This document shows, in pieces, positions 43,845 to 53,126 of a stretch of DNA of 64,000 nucleotides. Each line of letters starts with the position of its first letter. Position 1 is the first letter of the stretch. The notes below the pieces were generated by a model that was given only the letters and a program-made list of their open reading frames with translations, searched no databases and had not been told where the DNA came from. Position numbers and translations under genes: made by a program. Source of the stretch: Pirellulaceae bacterium (lineage in GTDB: Bacteria; Planctomycetota; Planctomycetia; Pirellulales; Pirellulaceae); the NCBI GenBank assembly GCA_023382975.1, contig JAHDXO010000016.1:62001-126000 (forward strand), given 5' to 3'.

Positions 43845-46800
43845 ATGTCCACAGATATCTACGCGCTGCTTGTCGGCATCAACGACTATGCGCCGTCCGT
43901 CGGCCGACTGTACGGTTGCCTGAACGATGTCGATCATTTCCACGACTACCTGACCGACACTTTCGACCGGGGCGCCTTGCACATCGAAGTCCTCAAGGAC
44001 GCCGACGCCACTCGGGCCAACATGATCGAGTGTTTCCGGCAGCACCTGGGCCGGGCCGGGGCGGGCGATACCGTCGTCTTTCAGTACAGCGGCCACGGCG
44101 CCCGCTGGAAGTCGGCCAACGAGTTCCGCGAGTTCTTTCCCGACGGCAAGGACGAGGGACTGGTGTGCTACGACAGCCGCCAGCCGGGCGGCTTCGATTT
44201 GGCCGACAAAGAATTGGCGGTCCTGATCGCCGAGGCGGCCAGCAGCGGAGCCCATCTGGCCATGATCCTCGACTGCTGCCATTCCGGTTCCGCCACCCGC
44301 AGCGCCGACGACTTCACGCAGCTCAAGGCGCGACAAACTCACGAGGTCCACGACGAACGGCCGTTGGAGACGTATCTGGACGGCTACTATGCCGCGTTGC
44401 GCAAACGCGGACAGCCGTTGAACATCCCGGCCAGTCGTCACATCTTGCTGGCCGCTTGCCAGCGCGTCCAGAAGGCCTGGGAGGGGCAAGATCGCAGCGG
44501 CGTGTTCACCAGCACGCTGCTGGGAGTGTTGGACAAGTCCGGCCCTGATATCACGTACGCCGATCTGTTCGTGCGGTGCCGCGCCGCGGTTCGCAAGCGG
44601 GCCGACAATCAAGATCCACAGTTCGAGACCTACGGGAACTTCAATGCCCACCACGGCTTCCTGGGACGCAGCGATTCGCATACCGCCCGCCGGTACAGCG
44701 TCTACTTCGCCAACAACGGCTGGCAGGTGGACTGCGGCGCGCTGCACGGTTTGCCGAGCGATCCCGACAAGCCCGTGGAGCTGGCGCTCTACCCGGAATC
44801 GGACCGGTCGCGACTGGTCGGATACGCGGCGACGATTCAAGTCGGGGCTCAGAAGAGCGACTTGCGGCTGCTGGACATGGAAGCCGAGCCGTCCGCCCGC
44901 TATCAAGCCGAGATCATCGGTCTGCCGGTCTCGCCGGTGCCCGTGTTGCTCGAAGGCGACGCTCGCGGCATCGATTTGTTTCAACAATTCGTCGCCGCGT
45001 CGGACGACCGCTCGCTGGGCATTTCCCTGCTGACCGACGCACCGGAAGGAACGAGTTATGCGCTTCGCGCCGAAGACGACGGCTACCTTTTGAAAACTCG
45101 CGACACGGGCAAGTTGATCCAAGGCGTACGGGGTTACACGCAACAAGCCGCGGAGTACATGCTCTCGATTCTGAAGCAGATCGCCGCCTGGGAGAGGGCT
45201 GTGGCTCTGCAGAATCGATCGACCCGAATGAACCCCGACGACGTGCAATTCAAGTTCTGCGAATCGCTCGGCGACGACGACGGCGAACTGCATGAGTATC
45301 CCGGCGACGACATCACCATCGACATCGTCAAGAAAAACGGCGGCTGGAGCGTGGTTCGCGGTACGCTGAAGGCCAACAATCGCTCGCAGCAGCCCCTGCA
45401 TCTGATGCTGGTCCACTTCGCCGACGATTATGGCATCCAGGTGCTGTACAACGAGCCGGTCGAGCCCACCGCAGCGGATTTCACGGTCACGCTGGACGGC
45501 AATGCGATGTTCAATCTGGCGTTGGAGGACCGCGAGGGAGACCAGGCGGTCCACACGTTCAAGCTGATCGTCAGTACCGAGAAAGTCGACGATTTTCTGC
45601 TGGGGCAAGATCCGCTGGAGATCGGACACGTTCATGATCCTCGAGCGACCAGGAGCACAAGGGGGCTGAGTTTCGGCCCTCCGCAAAAGAAGCTCGTGTA
45701 CCAAAACGAATGGTTCACCAAGGATCTGCACGTCAAGCTCGTGCGGCAGCTCGACCGGGTGACCGCCAAGGATGCGACGCTGGCCAATGGCCGGATCACG
45801 ATCAAGGGCCATGCGTCGCTGCAGGCCGGGATCAGTCTGATCGCCGCCAAGGCCGCAACGCGCGGCGTGGGAACGGGCACGGACATCTACCGCGTGCTGG
45901 AGCGTCAAGGGATGGAATTGCTGAACTTCGCCGGCACCCGTGGCGACGACGAGAGCGTGCTGGAACTGACCGATATCCAAAATCCCGAGGTCTTGGCGCA
46001 GAACCCGCTGGAGATCGAACTGAATGTGGATTTGGCGGAGGACGAATTCATTCTGCCGCTGGCCTTCGACGGCGAGCATATTCTGCTGACCGGGGATCCC
46101 TCGCGGGACGACGCCGGCCGGACGCATATCTGCGTCAGCCACATTCCCGAAATCCCGGACAACCGCCGCAGCTTGGGCAAGGCGCTGAAGCTGTACTTCT
46201 TCAAGACCTACCTGCGGCGCGAGAACGTTAATCGGCTGTGCTGGATCGAGTACGCCGCGGACGGGTCGGTCGAGCGGCACCGCACCGGTGTCGCGGAGAA
46301 AGTAGCGGCTGCGAAGAACGTCCTGCTGCTGATTCACGGGATCATCGGCGACACCGAAGGGATTGCCCGGGGGCTTCGCTTGGCCCAGGACCCGGACGGC
46401 CAGAGCGTCGATCAGAAGTTCGACTTGGTGCTGACCTACGACTACGAGAACCTCAGCACGCCGATCGCCGAGACCGCGCGCAAGCTGAAGCAGCAGCTTG
46501 CGGAGGTCGGGCTGCGCGAGGGCGATGACCAGCGTTTGACCTTGCTGGTGCATTCGATGGGTGGATTGGTCTCGCGTTGGTTCATCGAGCGCGAGGGCGG
46601 CAACCGGGTGGTCGATCATCTGGTGATGTGCGGCACGCCGAACGCCGGATCGCCGTTCGGCAAGGTTGCCTTGGCGCGGCAGTTGACCGGTGTGCTCACC
46701 ACGTTGGCGATCAACACCTTTCCCGCCTTCGCGCCGTTTGGCGGAGCACTCGTCTACCTGCTGAACCGCAGCCAGAAAGTCACGCCGACTTTGGAACAGA

Positions 46801-47126
46801 TGAACCCGGGGTCTGAGTTCCTCGAAACCCTTAACGCCAGCGACGATCCCGGCGTGCGGTGTACGGTCCTGGCGGGCGACATCCGCGACTATCGCGAGAC
46901 GGCCGACCAAGTCGCCGCCCGCCTGATCGCCAAAGTCGGCCGCGGCGTCCTGTTCGACACCCTCTATCAAGACGCCGGCCACGACATCGCCGTCAGCCTC
47001 GACAGCATCCGCCACGTCGCCGATACCCGAACCCCGTCGCCCGCGAAGCGAACCATCATCTGCCATCACCTGAACTACTTCGCCTCCGACGCCGGATTGG
47101 CGGCCATGGCGGGGGTTGATTGGTGA
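43845..47126 (+). CDS. caspase (C14) protease fused to a C-terminal alpha/beta hydrolase, 1093 aa
   Basis: Residues 1-230 are a caspase/metacaspase domain: YALLVGINDYAPSVGRLYGCLNDV, catalytic His84 in QYSGHGA and catalytic Cys in ILDCCHSGSA (Cys144/145). Residues about 290-800 are a long linker, mostly beta-rich, without a domain I recognise. Residues about 815-1060 are an alpha/beta hydrolase: VLLLIHGIIGDTEG (oxyanion region, His831), nucleophile elbow LLVHSMGGLVSRWF (Ser904), acidic strand VLAGDIRDY and a candidate His1046 in DAGHDIAVS. There is no signal or TM, so it is cytosolic. The start is ATG 43845; longer in-frame starts run through the REP repeats and are rejected. It lies 21 bp upstream of the CHAT-nSTAND gene, so the two are an operon. 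Proteolytic control of a lipase or esterase is a reasonable inference. Confidence 0.9.
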   Translation: MSTDIYALLVGINDYAPSVGRLYGCLNDVDHFHDYLTDTFDRGALHIEVLKDADATRANMIECFRQHLGRAGAGDTVVFQYSGHGARWKSANEFREFFPDGKDEGLVCYDSRQPGGFDLADKELAVLIAEAASSGAHLAMILDCCHSGSATRSADDFTQLKARQTHEVHDERPLETYLDGYYAALRKRGQPLNIPASRHILLAACQRVQKAWEGQDRSGVFTSTLLGVLDKSGPDITYADLFVRCRAAVRKRADNQDPQFETYGNFNAHHGFLGRSDSHTARRYSVYFANNGWQVDCGALHGLPSDPDKPVELALYPESDRSRLVGYAATIQVGAQKSDLRLLDMEAEPSARYQAEIIGLPVSPVPVLLEGDARGIDLFQQFVAASDDRSLGISLLTDAPEGTSYALRAEDDGYLLKTRDTGKLIQGVRGYTQQAAEYMLSILKQIAAWERAVALQNRSTRMNPDDVQFKFCESLGDDDGELHEYPGDDITIDIVKKNGGWSVVRGTLKANNRSQQPLHLMLVHFADDYGIQVLYNEPVEPTAADFTVTLDGNAMFNLALEDREGDQAVHTFKLIVSTEKVDDFLLGQDPLEIGHVHDPRATRSTRGLSFGPPQKKLVYQNEWFTKDLHVKLVRQLDRVTAKDATLANGRITIKGHASLQAGISLIAAKAATRGVGTGTDIYRVLERQGMELLNFAGTRGDDESVLELTDIQNPEVLAQNPLEIELNVDLAEDEFILPLAFDGEHILLTGDPSRDDAGRTHICVSHIPEIPDNRRSLGKALKLYFFKTYLRRENVNRLCWIEYAADGSVERHRTGVAEKVAAAKNVLLLIHGIIGDTEGIARGLRLAQDPDGQSVDQKFDLVLTYDYENLSTPIAETARKLKQQLAEVGLREGDDQRLTLLVHSMGGLVSRWFIEREGGNRVVDHLVMCGTPNAGSPFGKVALARQLTGVLTTLAINTFPAFAPFGGALVYLLNRSQKVTPTLEQMNPGSEFLETLNASDDPGVRCTVLAGDIRDYRETADQVAARLIAKVGRGVLFDTLYQDAGHDIAVSLDSIRHVADTRTPSPAKRTIICHHLNYFASDAGLAAMAGVDW

Positions 47127-47147
47127 CAACTCACTACTGGAGATGGA

Positions 47148-50100
47148 ATGAGCATGACAGACAAGACGAACAAACCGGTCATCTTTCTGGCGTTCGCCAA
47201 TGACCGTGACGACACGGTAGGCTATTTGCGAAATCTGCCCGACGAAGCCCGGCGGGTCCGCGCCATTCTGGAATCGGCCGAACAGGCCGGCTTATGCGAA
47301 GTGGTGGTCCGTTCCAACAGCACCGCTGGCGATATCTTCAATGTGTTTCAGAATCCCAAGTTCCGCAACCGCATCGGAGTTTTTCATTACGGCGGGCACG
47401 CGAATGGATACCAGTTGCTGTTGGAATCGGCTGACGGGAAAGCGGCAGCGGCACACGCCGAAGGGCTGGCTGCGTTCCTTGGACAGCAACAGGGGCTCCA
47501 GCTTGTGTTTCTCAACGGCTGTTCGACGCAGCAGCAAACGCAAGACTTGCTCGACGCAAACATCCCGGCAGTGATCTCGACGTCGCGGTCGATCGACGAC
47601 AAAGTGGCCACCGATTTCGCTTGCCAGTTCTATCAAGGTCTGGCTGGAGGAGCGACTATCCGAACTGCCTTCGACGAAGCCGCTGCCGCAGCGCGAACGG
47701 CCAAAGGCGGCGATACGAGGAAACTCTACTTTGGCGGCAAAGGGGAATCGGGAGGTCAGCTTGAAGCGGATCGTTGGCCCTGGAACCTGTATTTTCGCGA
47801 AGGCTCCGAGCACACAGCCCAGTGGAACCTGCCCGAGGCGGTGAATGATCCGTTGTTCGGCCTGCCACCGCTGCCCGAAGCGGATTTGCCGGAGTCTCCC
47901 TATCGGAATCTGAACTGGTTCACGCGGAAGCACGCCGAGGTATTTTTCGGCAGAGGACATCAAATCCGCGAATTGTACGACCGCCTGACCGCTCCGCGCA
48001 CCGCTCCCATCATCATGTTCTACGGGCAATCGGGCGTCGGCAAATCGTCGCTTCTGGACGCCGGTCTGCTGCCGCGATTAGAACGGGACTTTGAAGTCCG
48101 TTATCTGCGACGCACCGAAAGCGGGCTGCTCGATACGTTGCAACTGGCGTTCCTGCCGGAAGCATCGGGCCTTCCCATCGAAAACGCATGGCGCGTGAAA
48201 GAAGAGCAAACAGGCAAGCCGCTGATTGTGATTTTGGATCAAGTCGAAGAACTCTACAGTCGCCCCATTGCGGCCTTGCCCAACGAGTTGGATGACCTGC
48301 TTAAAGCGATCCAGGCGACGTTTGTGACATCCACGCAGCGCCCCCAAGGCAAATTGGTGCTCGGCTTCCGCAAGGAGTGGCTGGCCGAACTGGAAGCCCA
48401 GATGATCAAGTACGACCTCCCTCGTACCAAGGTTTTCCTGGAGCGCCTAAACCGACGCGGCATCATTGAGGTGGTACTGGGACCGACAAGCTCCGAGCGG
48501 CTGCGCCAGCGATACGAATTGACCGTCGAAGAAGGGCTGGCAGAAGTCATCGCCGACGACCTGCTGGCGGATCGCGGTTCGGCGGTCTCGACGACATTGC
48601 AGATTCTGTTGTCCAAGATGTGGACCAAGGCCACCGACGCCAACTACGAACAGCCGCGGTTCAGTCACGATCTGTACCACGATCTGCAACGCGAAGGCAT
48701 TCTGCTGAGCGATTTTCTCGACCAGCAATTGCGGGCATTCGCAGACAGCATGCCCGAACCCGCCAAGTCGGGACTGCTATTGGACGTCCTGGCACAGCAC
48801 ACGACAAGTCTTGGCACGTCAAATCAGTGTTCCAGGGACTCCTTGCAGAAAGAATACGCACACGTGTCCGACGTCCTGCCGAAGCTACTGCAACTGAGCC
48901 AGGATCTCTATCTGTTAACCGAAGCCACGAGTACTCAAAAAGAGGCCACCAAGACGACCCGACTGGCCCACGACACGCTGGCACCACTGGTCCGCGAACG
49001 GTTCGACGTATCGGATAGGCCGGGGCAGCGAGCCCGCCGCATTCTCGACAACCGTTCGGTCGATTGGGATGGTGACCGGAGCGGGACTCCATTGGACGTT
49101 GCGGACCTGAAGGTAATCGAAGACGGTCGCAACGGAACGAGAAAATGGAACGTCTCCGAGGAACAACTGGTACAATCTAGCCAGGATAAACGCCACAAGT
49201 CGAAGCGGATCCGCACATGGGTAATTCGCGGTGGCGTTCTGGCGGTAACTGCGATTGTTGCCTTAGGATTCGTCGCATGGAGAAATGACCGCAAGGCCGC
49301 GGCCGAAGCGATCGAGCGCGCCAAGGTGGCAGATGACTTAGCGACCGAGCAGAGGAAACGCGCAGAAGATGCAGAGCGGTTTGCGAGCGAACAGGAGGAA
49401 CTCAGAAAAAGAGAAACACAAGCAAAAAATGATGCGGAATATCAATTGCTCGTTAACCTGTTTCAACATGGACGCGCACTGTTACAGGCAGGACAGTATG
49501 AAGAAGCGGCACTTCGTTTCGGTCGTGCAGAGCAACTGGGAATAGAAGTCCCCAGCCGACCACTCTTGGTCAATCTCGGCTGGTGGGAGTACTATCGCAC
49601 TGCTCCACTACCGATCAACTCGATCGATGTGAATGTCCACCACGCTAGCAGCCTCGCCATCCATCCGAATGGACGCTGGGCTGCGGTGTGCGGTGGACTG
49701 CCTGTTCATGTTGATTTTGGCATGGTTGATCTCGTAACGGGAGAAGCCGTTCGAACATTTCGCGGCCACGAGGGCCGTGTTACGTCACTGGCAATGTATC
49801 CTGACGGGCAATGCGTCGTTTCCGGCAGCGAAGACGCAACAGTTTTGCTTTGGGACACCGTTTCGGGGGAACGACTTCGAGAGTTCAAGGGTAGCGAAGC
49901 GCCAATCAACTGCGTTGCCCTCGAAGTTGACCGGAAGGTGGTCGTCGCAGGCAACGACAAGGGCGGTGTCCTTATCTGGAACCTTGAAAATGGCGAGATC
50001 AGTAGCTCCACACAACGTGACGCGAGAGGACTGGAGGATTACAAGGGGGCGATCAATACCCTACAGCTGTCGCCAATCGATTCTATAGTTGTGGCCGGTC

Positions 50101-52817
50101 ATGGGGATGGGGCCATAAGCATCAGAAGCATCCTGGATTTGCAGAAAGCTGAGTACCTTGATGCGCACACGTCCGCAGTACAGGGGCTGTCATTTAGTTC
50201 TGACGGCCAAAGGCTTGCATCCGCCGGCGAGGATGGACTAGTCAAGTTGTGGGACGTCGCTTCTCGCCGCGCGACGCATACATTTCGCGAGCACAAGGGC
50301 AAGGCCTGGGCCGTTACGTTTCTTGACGACGGCCAATTGCTTTCTGGCGGTGATGATGGTTTGCGACTTTTGGACATCAAAGAAGGAACCACTAAAAAGA
50401 GGTTTGAGCGTCCTGGCGGCCCGATCGTTGCGCTGGGCGTGACGCATGGCGGCCAATTTGTGACTGCCCGCAAACGGGAAGCCGAAGGATGGAAGCTCAG
50501 CGATATGGTCGATGACATTTCTCGGGAAGCCAAGCTCCGGGGCCTTCAGGAACAGTTGCCTCTGTTGAAGCTAATGGACCGTATAGCGTCCGATCCGACT
50601 GTCTTATTGAAGGATGCAGACGTGCGGAAGGAGCATCCTTTACTGGTCGCTGCAATAGAGGATCTGCGAGAGTCCCTGGGAGAGGAAGAGTTGGTGAAGC
50701 GACTTCGGTCAATGGTTAGACAGATCGAAGAGCTTCAAAAGACCAGGACGGGGGTTCTTGATATTTGGAGTGCCATGCAGCAGGACATTCGCCCAATTGA
50801 CGTCCGGTTGAGGGTGGCAAGGACGCACGCCGTCACGGACGATGGAAGTTTGCTTTATGTCGCTGACTACGATGGCAATGTAGTTTACATCCATGACACA
50901 ACGTGTGACGCACGCCTGGGCGCGTTTGTCGGTCATCGCGGCGAAGTCAATAGCTTGGCGGTCTCGCCAGACGCACGTGTTGTGGCATCAGGAAGTGATG
51001 ATGGAACAGTGCGACTTTGGGACGCTCGCGCACGGAAAACACTGCATGTTCTCGACGCGAAGCAATCGGCAGTGGCGAGCGTAGCGTTTTCTCAAGATGG
51101 CAAATTGGTCGCCGCGGGATGTACGGATGGCGCAATGTTCGTATGGCGCGCCACGGACGGCAGTCAATTTTGGCATGATTCAGGCAGCGGTAAGTCAATC
51201 AGATCCGTAACTATGCTCCCGGATGGAACGGGCCTTCTGGCGGGCGAAGCTGGTGGCCGCGTTGTCTTTTGGAGACTTGATGGCGAAGGCGTAGCCCTAG
51301 AACTCGTGGGCCACGAGAAGAATGTGAACTCAGTGGCGGTTTCGCCAGATGGCCGGCTGGCTGCCTCCGGTAGCTCAGACGGCTCGATCTTTATTTGGAA
51401 ATTGCCAAGTGGGGAGAAGATTCATGACCTTCCAAAGCGACAACGAATTGTTAGGGAAGTCGTGTTTTCGATGGATGGTCGGACATTGTTGTCGGCTGGT
51501 TACCCGGGGCTCGGTCGCGAAGTTATCGTCTGGGATACTCGCCAAGGTGTACCGCTTGCCGACTACAACATTTACGGCGCCGAGGTAGAGGGGATATCCG
51601 TCGCGAGGGATCAGTCCACGATTGTTACCGAACGGTTCGGATCAGAGCGGTCTACGGTCTTGCTTTGGGATCTCGCGCGATTCAAGACTTACCACGGTCT
51701 TTCACCCACAGTATTGGGCTCGGAGGATCGCGAATCCGGATTGTCCTCGGCCGTTGATTGGTATGCATTTCGGGGCCGGCCGGACGTTGCTATCTCGTTT
51801 GCCGAAGAGGCGGGCAGCAAAAACGTCGAATTGCCGCCATCGGTCATGTTGGCGAATGCATACTGGCAGGTTGGTAATCTGCGAAAGGCTGAGGACGAGT
51901 TCGCGAGGTTGTCTGCTAAGCAAGTCTCCAATACCAACGTGCGACTGGCAACGTGGTCCGAATTCTTCTCGCGGCGGCGTGAGATCGACGAGGTGCGGGT
52001 ACAACTCGTTGATGGAGAAAGTAAGCCGGAAGTCCTTGTGCGACTCGCGCGATTGCAATATGAGATGGGTGAACTGCATGAAGCCATTGGCAGCCTAACT
52101 CGTGCAATTGAACAGGGCCCGAATAATGCGAGAGCTTACGTTGGCCGTGCCGAGTGCTACGAGGCCAAGCATGATTTTGAGGAGGCATATTCGGATTTCG
52201 CAAAGGCAGCGGAGCTTGACAAGAGCATTGAGCCAACCTTCGCGAGTGGCTTCTGGTACGTTTTCCTTACGAAGGGACAGGAGTCATTCAAAAGAGAACA
52301 CTACGCTGAGGCGGTTAAGTACCTTTCGCTTGCTATTGAGCGACACTCGACGAGTTATGGCGCGCTCCACCTGCGAGGTTCGGCATACATCAGACTAGCG
52401 AAAGCAAGCGAGAACGACGTTGACACCGCGCTCGACTTTCTCGCCAAGTCGATTCGTGACAATGAGAAAATCGTCGAAATCAACCCGCAGGGTGGAGGAG
52501 TAAACGAAGACGGCTCGATGTGGCTTAACCCTTCGGCATTTGCTGCGGTTGCTTTCGCTCACTACAATTTGGCGTGTGCGTACGGCGTGAGATGCAGGCT
52601 GCACGCGAATGATGCTGCGGGTAGGGTGAGAAAAACCGCGGATATAGCTGCTTCGCTCGAGCACTTGAAGGCTGGGTTTCAATGTGATTTTGAGAAGATA
52701 GCTCCAGAGTATGCGGGAAGTCCGGCTTGGGAATTGGTTAAGTCGGATTCTGACTTAGACGAGGTGCGAGCAGATCCTGGTTTCGCAGAGATCAAGACGA
52801 AATATGGGCGAGAGTGA
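47148..52817 (+). CDS. CHAT protease-nSTAND NTPase-TM-WD40-TPR protein, 1889 aa
   Basis: Residues 1-215 are a CHAT caspase-like protease: His84 in VFHYGGHANG and Cys125 in FLNGCSTQQQ. Residues 255-640 form a STAND NTPase: HAEVFFGRGHQIRELYDRL, Walker A GQSGVGKSS (293-301) and Walker B PLIVILDQVEE (358-368), with a winged-helix region to about 620. One TM helix spans about 691-711 (WVIRGGVLAVTAIVALGFVAW) with Lys/Arg on both sides, then a coiled coil (714-765) and a short TPR. WD40 repeats run about 830-1525 with a helical insert near 1110-1220. TPRs such as AYVGRAECYEAKHDFEEAYSDF close the chain. From about 49,200 the DNA is visibly less GC-rich than the N-terminal half. The architecture is NLR-like: protease effector, NTPase switch, sensor repeats. 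Confidence 0.92.
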   Translation: MSMTDKTNKPVIFLAFANDRDDTVGYLRNLPDEARRVRAILESAEQAGLCEVVVRSNSTAGDIFNVFQNPKFRNRIGVFHYGGHANGYQLLLESADGKAAAAHAEGLAAFLGQQQGLQLVFLNGCSTQQQTQDLLDANIPAVISTSRSIDDKVATDFACQFYQGLAGGATIRTAFDEAAAAARTAKGGDTRKLYFGGKGESGGQLEADRWPWNLYFREGSEHTAQWNLPEAVNDPLFGLPPLPEADLPESPYRNLNWFTRKHAEVFFGRGHQIRELYDRLTAPRTAPIIMFYGQSGVGKSSLLDAGLLPRLERDFEVRYLRRTESGLLDTLQLAFLPEASGLPIENAWRVKEEQTGKPLIVILDQVEELYSRPIAALPNELDDLLKAIQATFVTSTQRPQGKLVLGFRKEWLAELEAQMIKYDLPRTKVFLERLNRRGIIEVVLGPTSSERLRQRYELTVEEGLAEVIADDLLADRGSAVSTTLQILLSKMWTKATDANYEQPRFSHDLYHDLQREGILLSDFLDQQLRAFADSMPEPAKSGLLLDVLAQHTTSLGTSNQCSRDSLQKEYAHVSDVLPKLLQLSQDLYLLTEATSTQKEATKTTRLAHDTLAPLVRERFDVSDRPGQRARRILDNRSVDWDGDRSGTPLDVADLKVIEDGRNGTRKWNVSEEQLVQSSQDKRHKSKRIRTWVIRGGVLAVTAIVALGFVAWRNDRKAAAEAIERAKVADDLATEQRKRAEDAERFASEQEELRKRETQAKNDAEYQLLVNLFQHGRALLQAGQYEEAALRFGRAEQLGIEVPSRPLLVNLGWWEYYRTAPLPINSIDVNVHHASSLAIHPNGRWAAVCGGLPVHVDFGMVDLVTGEAVRTFRGHEGRVTSLAMYPDGQCVVSGSEDATVLLWDTVSGERLREFKGSEAPINCVALEVDRKVVVAGNDKGGVLIWNLENGEISSSTQRDARGLEDYKGAINTLQLSPIDSIVVAGHGDGAISIRSILDLQKAEYLDAHTSAVQGLSFSSDGQRLASAGEDGLVKLWDVASRRATHTFREHKGKAWAVTFLDDGQLLSGGDDGLRLLDIKEGTTKKRFERPGGPIVALGVTHGGQFVTARKREAEGWKLSDMVDDISREAKLRGLQEQLPLLKLMDRIASDPTVLLKDADVRKEHPLLVAAIEDLRESLGEEELVKRLRSMVRQIEELQKTRTGVLDIWSAMQQDIRPIDVRLRVARTHAVTDDGSLLYVADYDGNVVYIHDTTCDARLGAFVGHRGEVNSLAVSPDARVVASGSDDGTVRLWDARARKTLHVLDAKQSAVASVAFSQDGKLVAAGCTDGAMFVWRATDGSQFWHDSGSGKSIRSVTMLPDGTGLLAGEAGGRVVFWRLDGEGVALELVGHEKNVNSVAVSPDGRLAASGSSDGSIFIWKLPSGEKIHDLPKRQRIVREVVFSMDGRTLLSAGYPGLGREVIVWDTRQGVPLADYNIYGAEVEGISVARDQSTIVTERFGSERSTVLLWDLARFKTYHGLSPTVLGSEDRESGLSSAVDWYAFRGRPDVAISFAEEAGSKNVELPPSVMLANAYWQVGNLRKAEDEFARLSAKQVSNTNVRLATWSEFFSRRREIDEVRVQLVDGESKPEVLVRLARLQYEMGELHEAIGSLTRAIEQGPNNARAYVGRAECYEAKHDFEEAYSDFAKAAELDKSIEPTFASGFWYVFLTKGQESFKREHYAEAVKYLSLAIERHSTSYGALHLRGSAYIRLAKASENDVDTALDFLAKSIRDNEKIVEINPQGGGVNEDGSMWLNPSAFAAVAFAHYNLACAYGVRCRLHANDAAGRVRKTADIAASLEHLKAGFQCDFEKIAPEYAGSPAWELVKSDSDLDEVRADPGFAEIKTKYGRE

Positions 52818-53026
52818 ATGAATTGGTGCGTTTGGTCGCGGAGCCGAGCACTTTAAGAAAGAACATAGTCACCGAGGAAAGCTCAGGAACGATCAAACCG
52901 CTCGGGCACGCCAAATGCCTCAAGCGGCAGGAACGGCCGTCGAAGGAATTCGGCGGCCCCTGCGATGTCAGCACCTGGGACCATGTCAACGAGGCCGAAA
53001 AGCAACAACTCCGTCAGCCGCCGTAG
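52814..53026 (+). CDS. possible 70-aa ORF overlapping the CHAT-nSTAND stop
   Basis: GTG 52814 overlaps the upstream stop (GTGA), a coupling arrangement. The product (MNELVRLVAEPSTLRKNIVTEE ... STWDHVNEAEKQQLRQPP) is hydrophilic and has codon choice like its neighbours. I recognise no family. The other 100 bp of the 309-bp gap to the next gene hold its ribosome-binding region only. It may be chance. Confidence 0.4.
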   Translation: MNELVRLVAEPSTLRKNIVTEESSGTIKPLGHAKCLKRQERPSKEFGGPCDVSTWDHVNEAEKQQLRQPP

Positions 53027-53126
53027 TCATAGACAGGCGGCGAGTCTCCCCTGATTTCCCGACGTGTATACTGGGAGCAGCATGGGCGAACCCCGCGACT
53101 CGCTGGCTCGCGAACGGGAGTAGCAA

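Noticed and set aside
43839..47129. 1096-codon minus-strand ORF across the caspase-hydrolase gene
   Set aside because: It has no recognisable motifs and mirrors a high-GC real gene with intact catalytic signatures on the plus strand.
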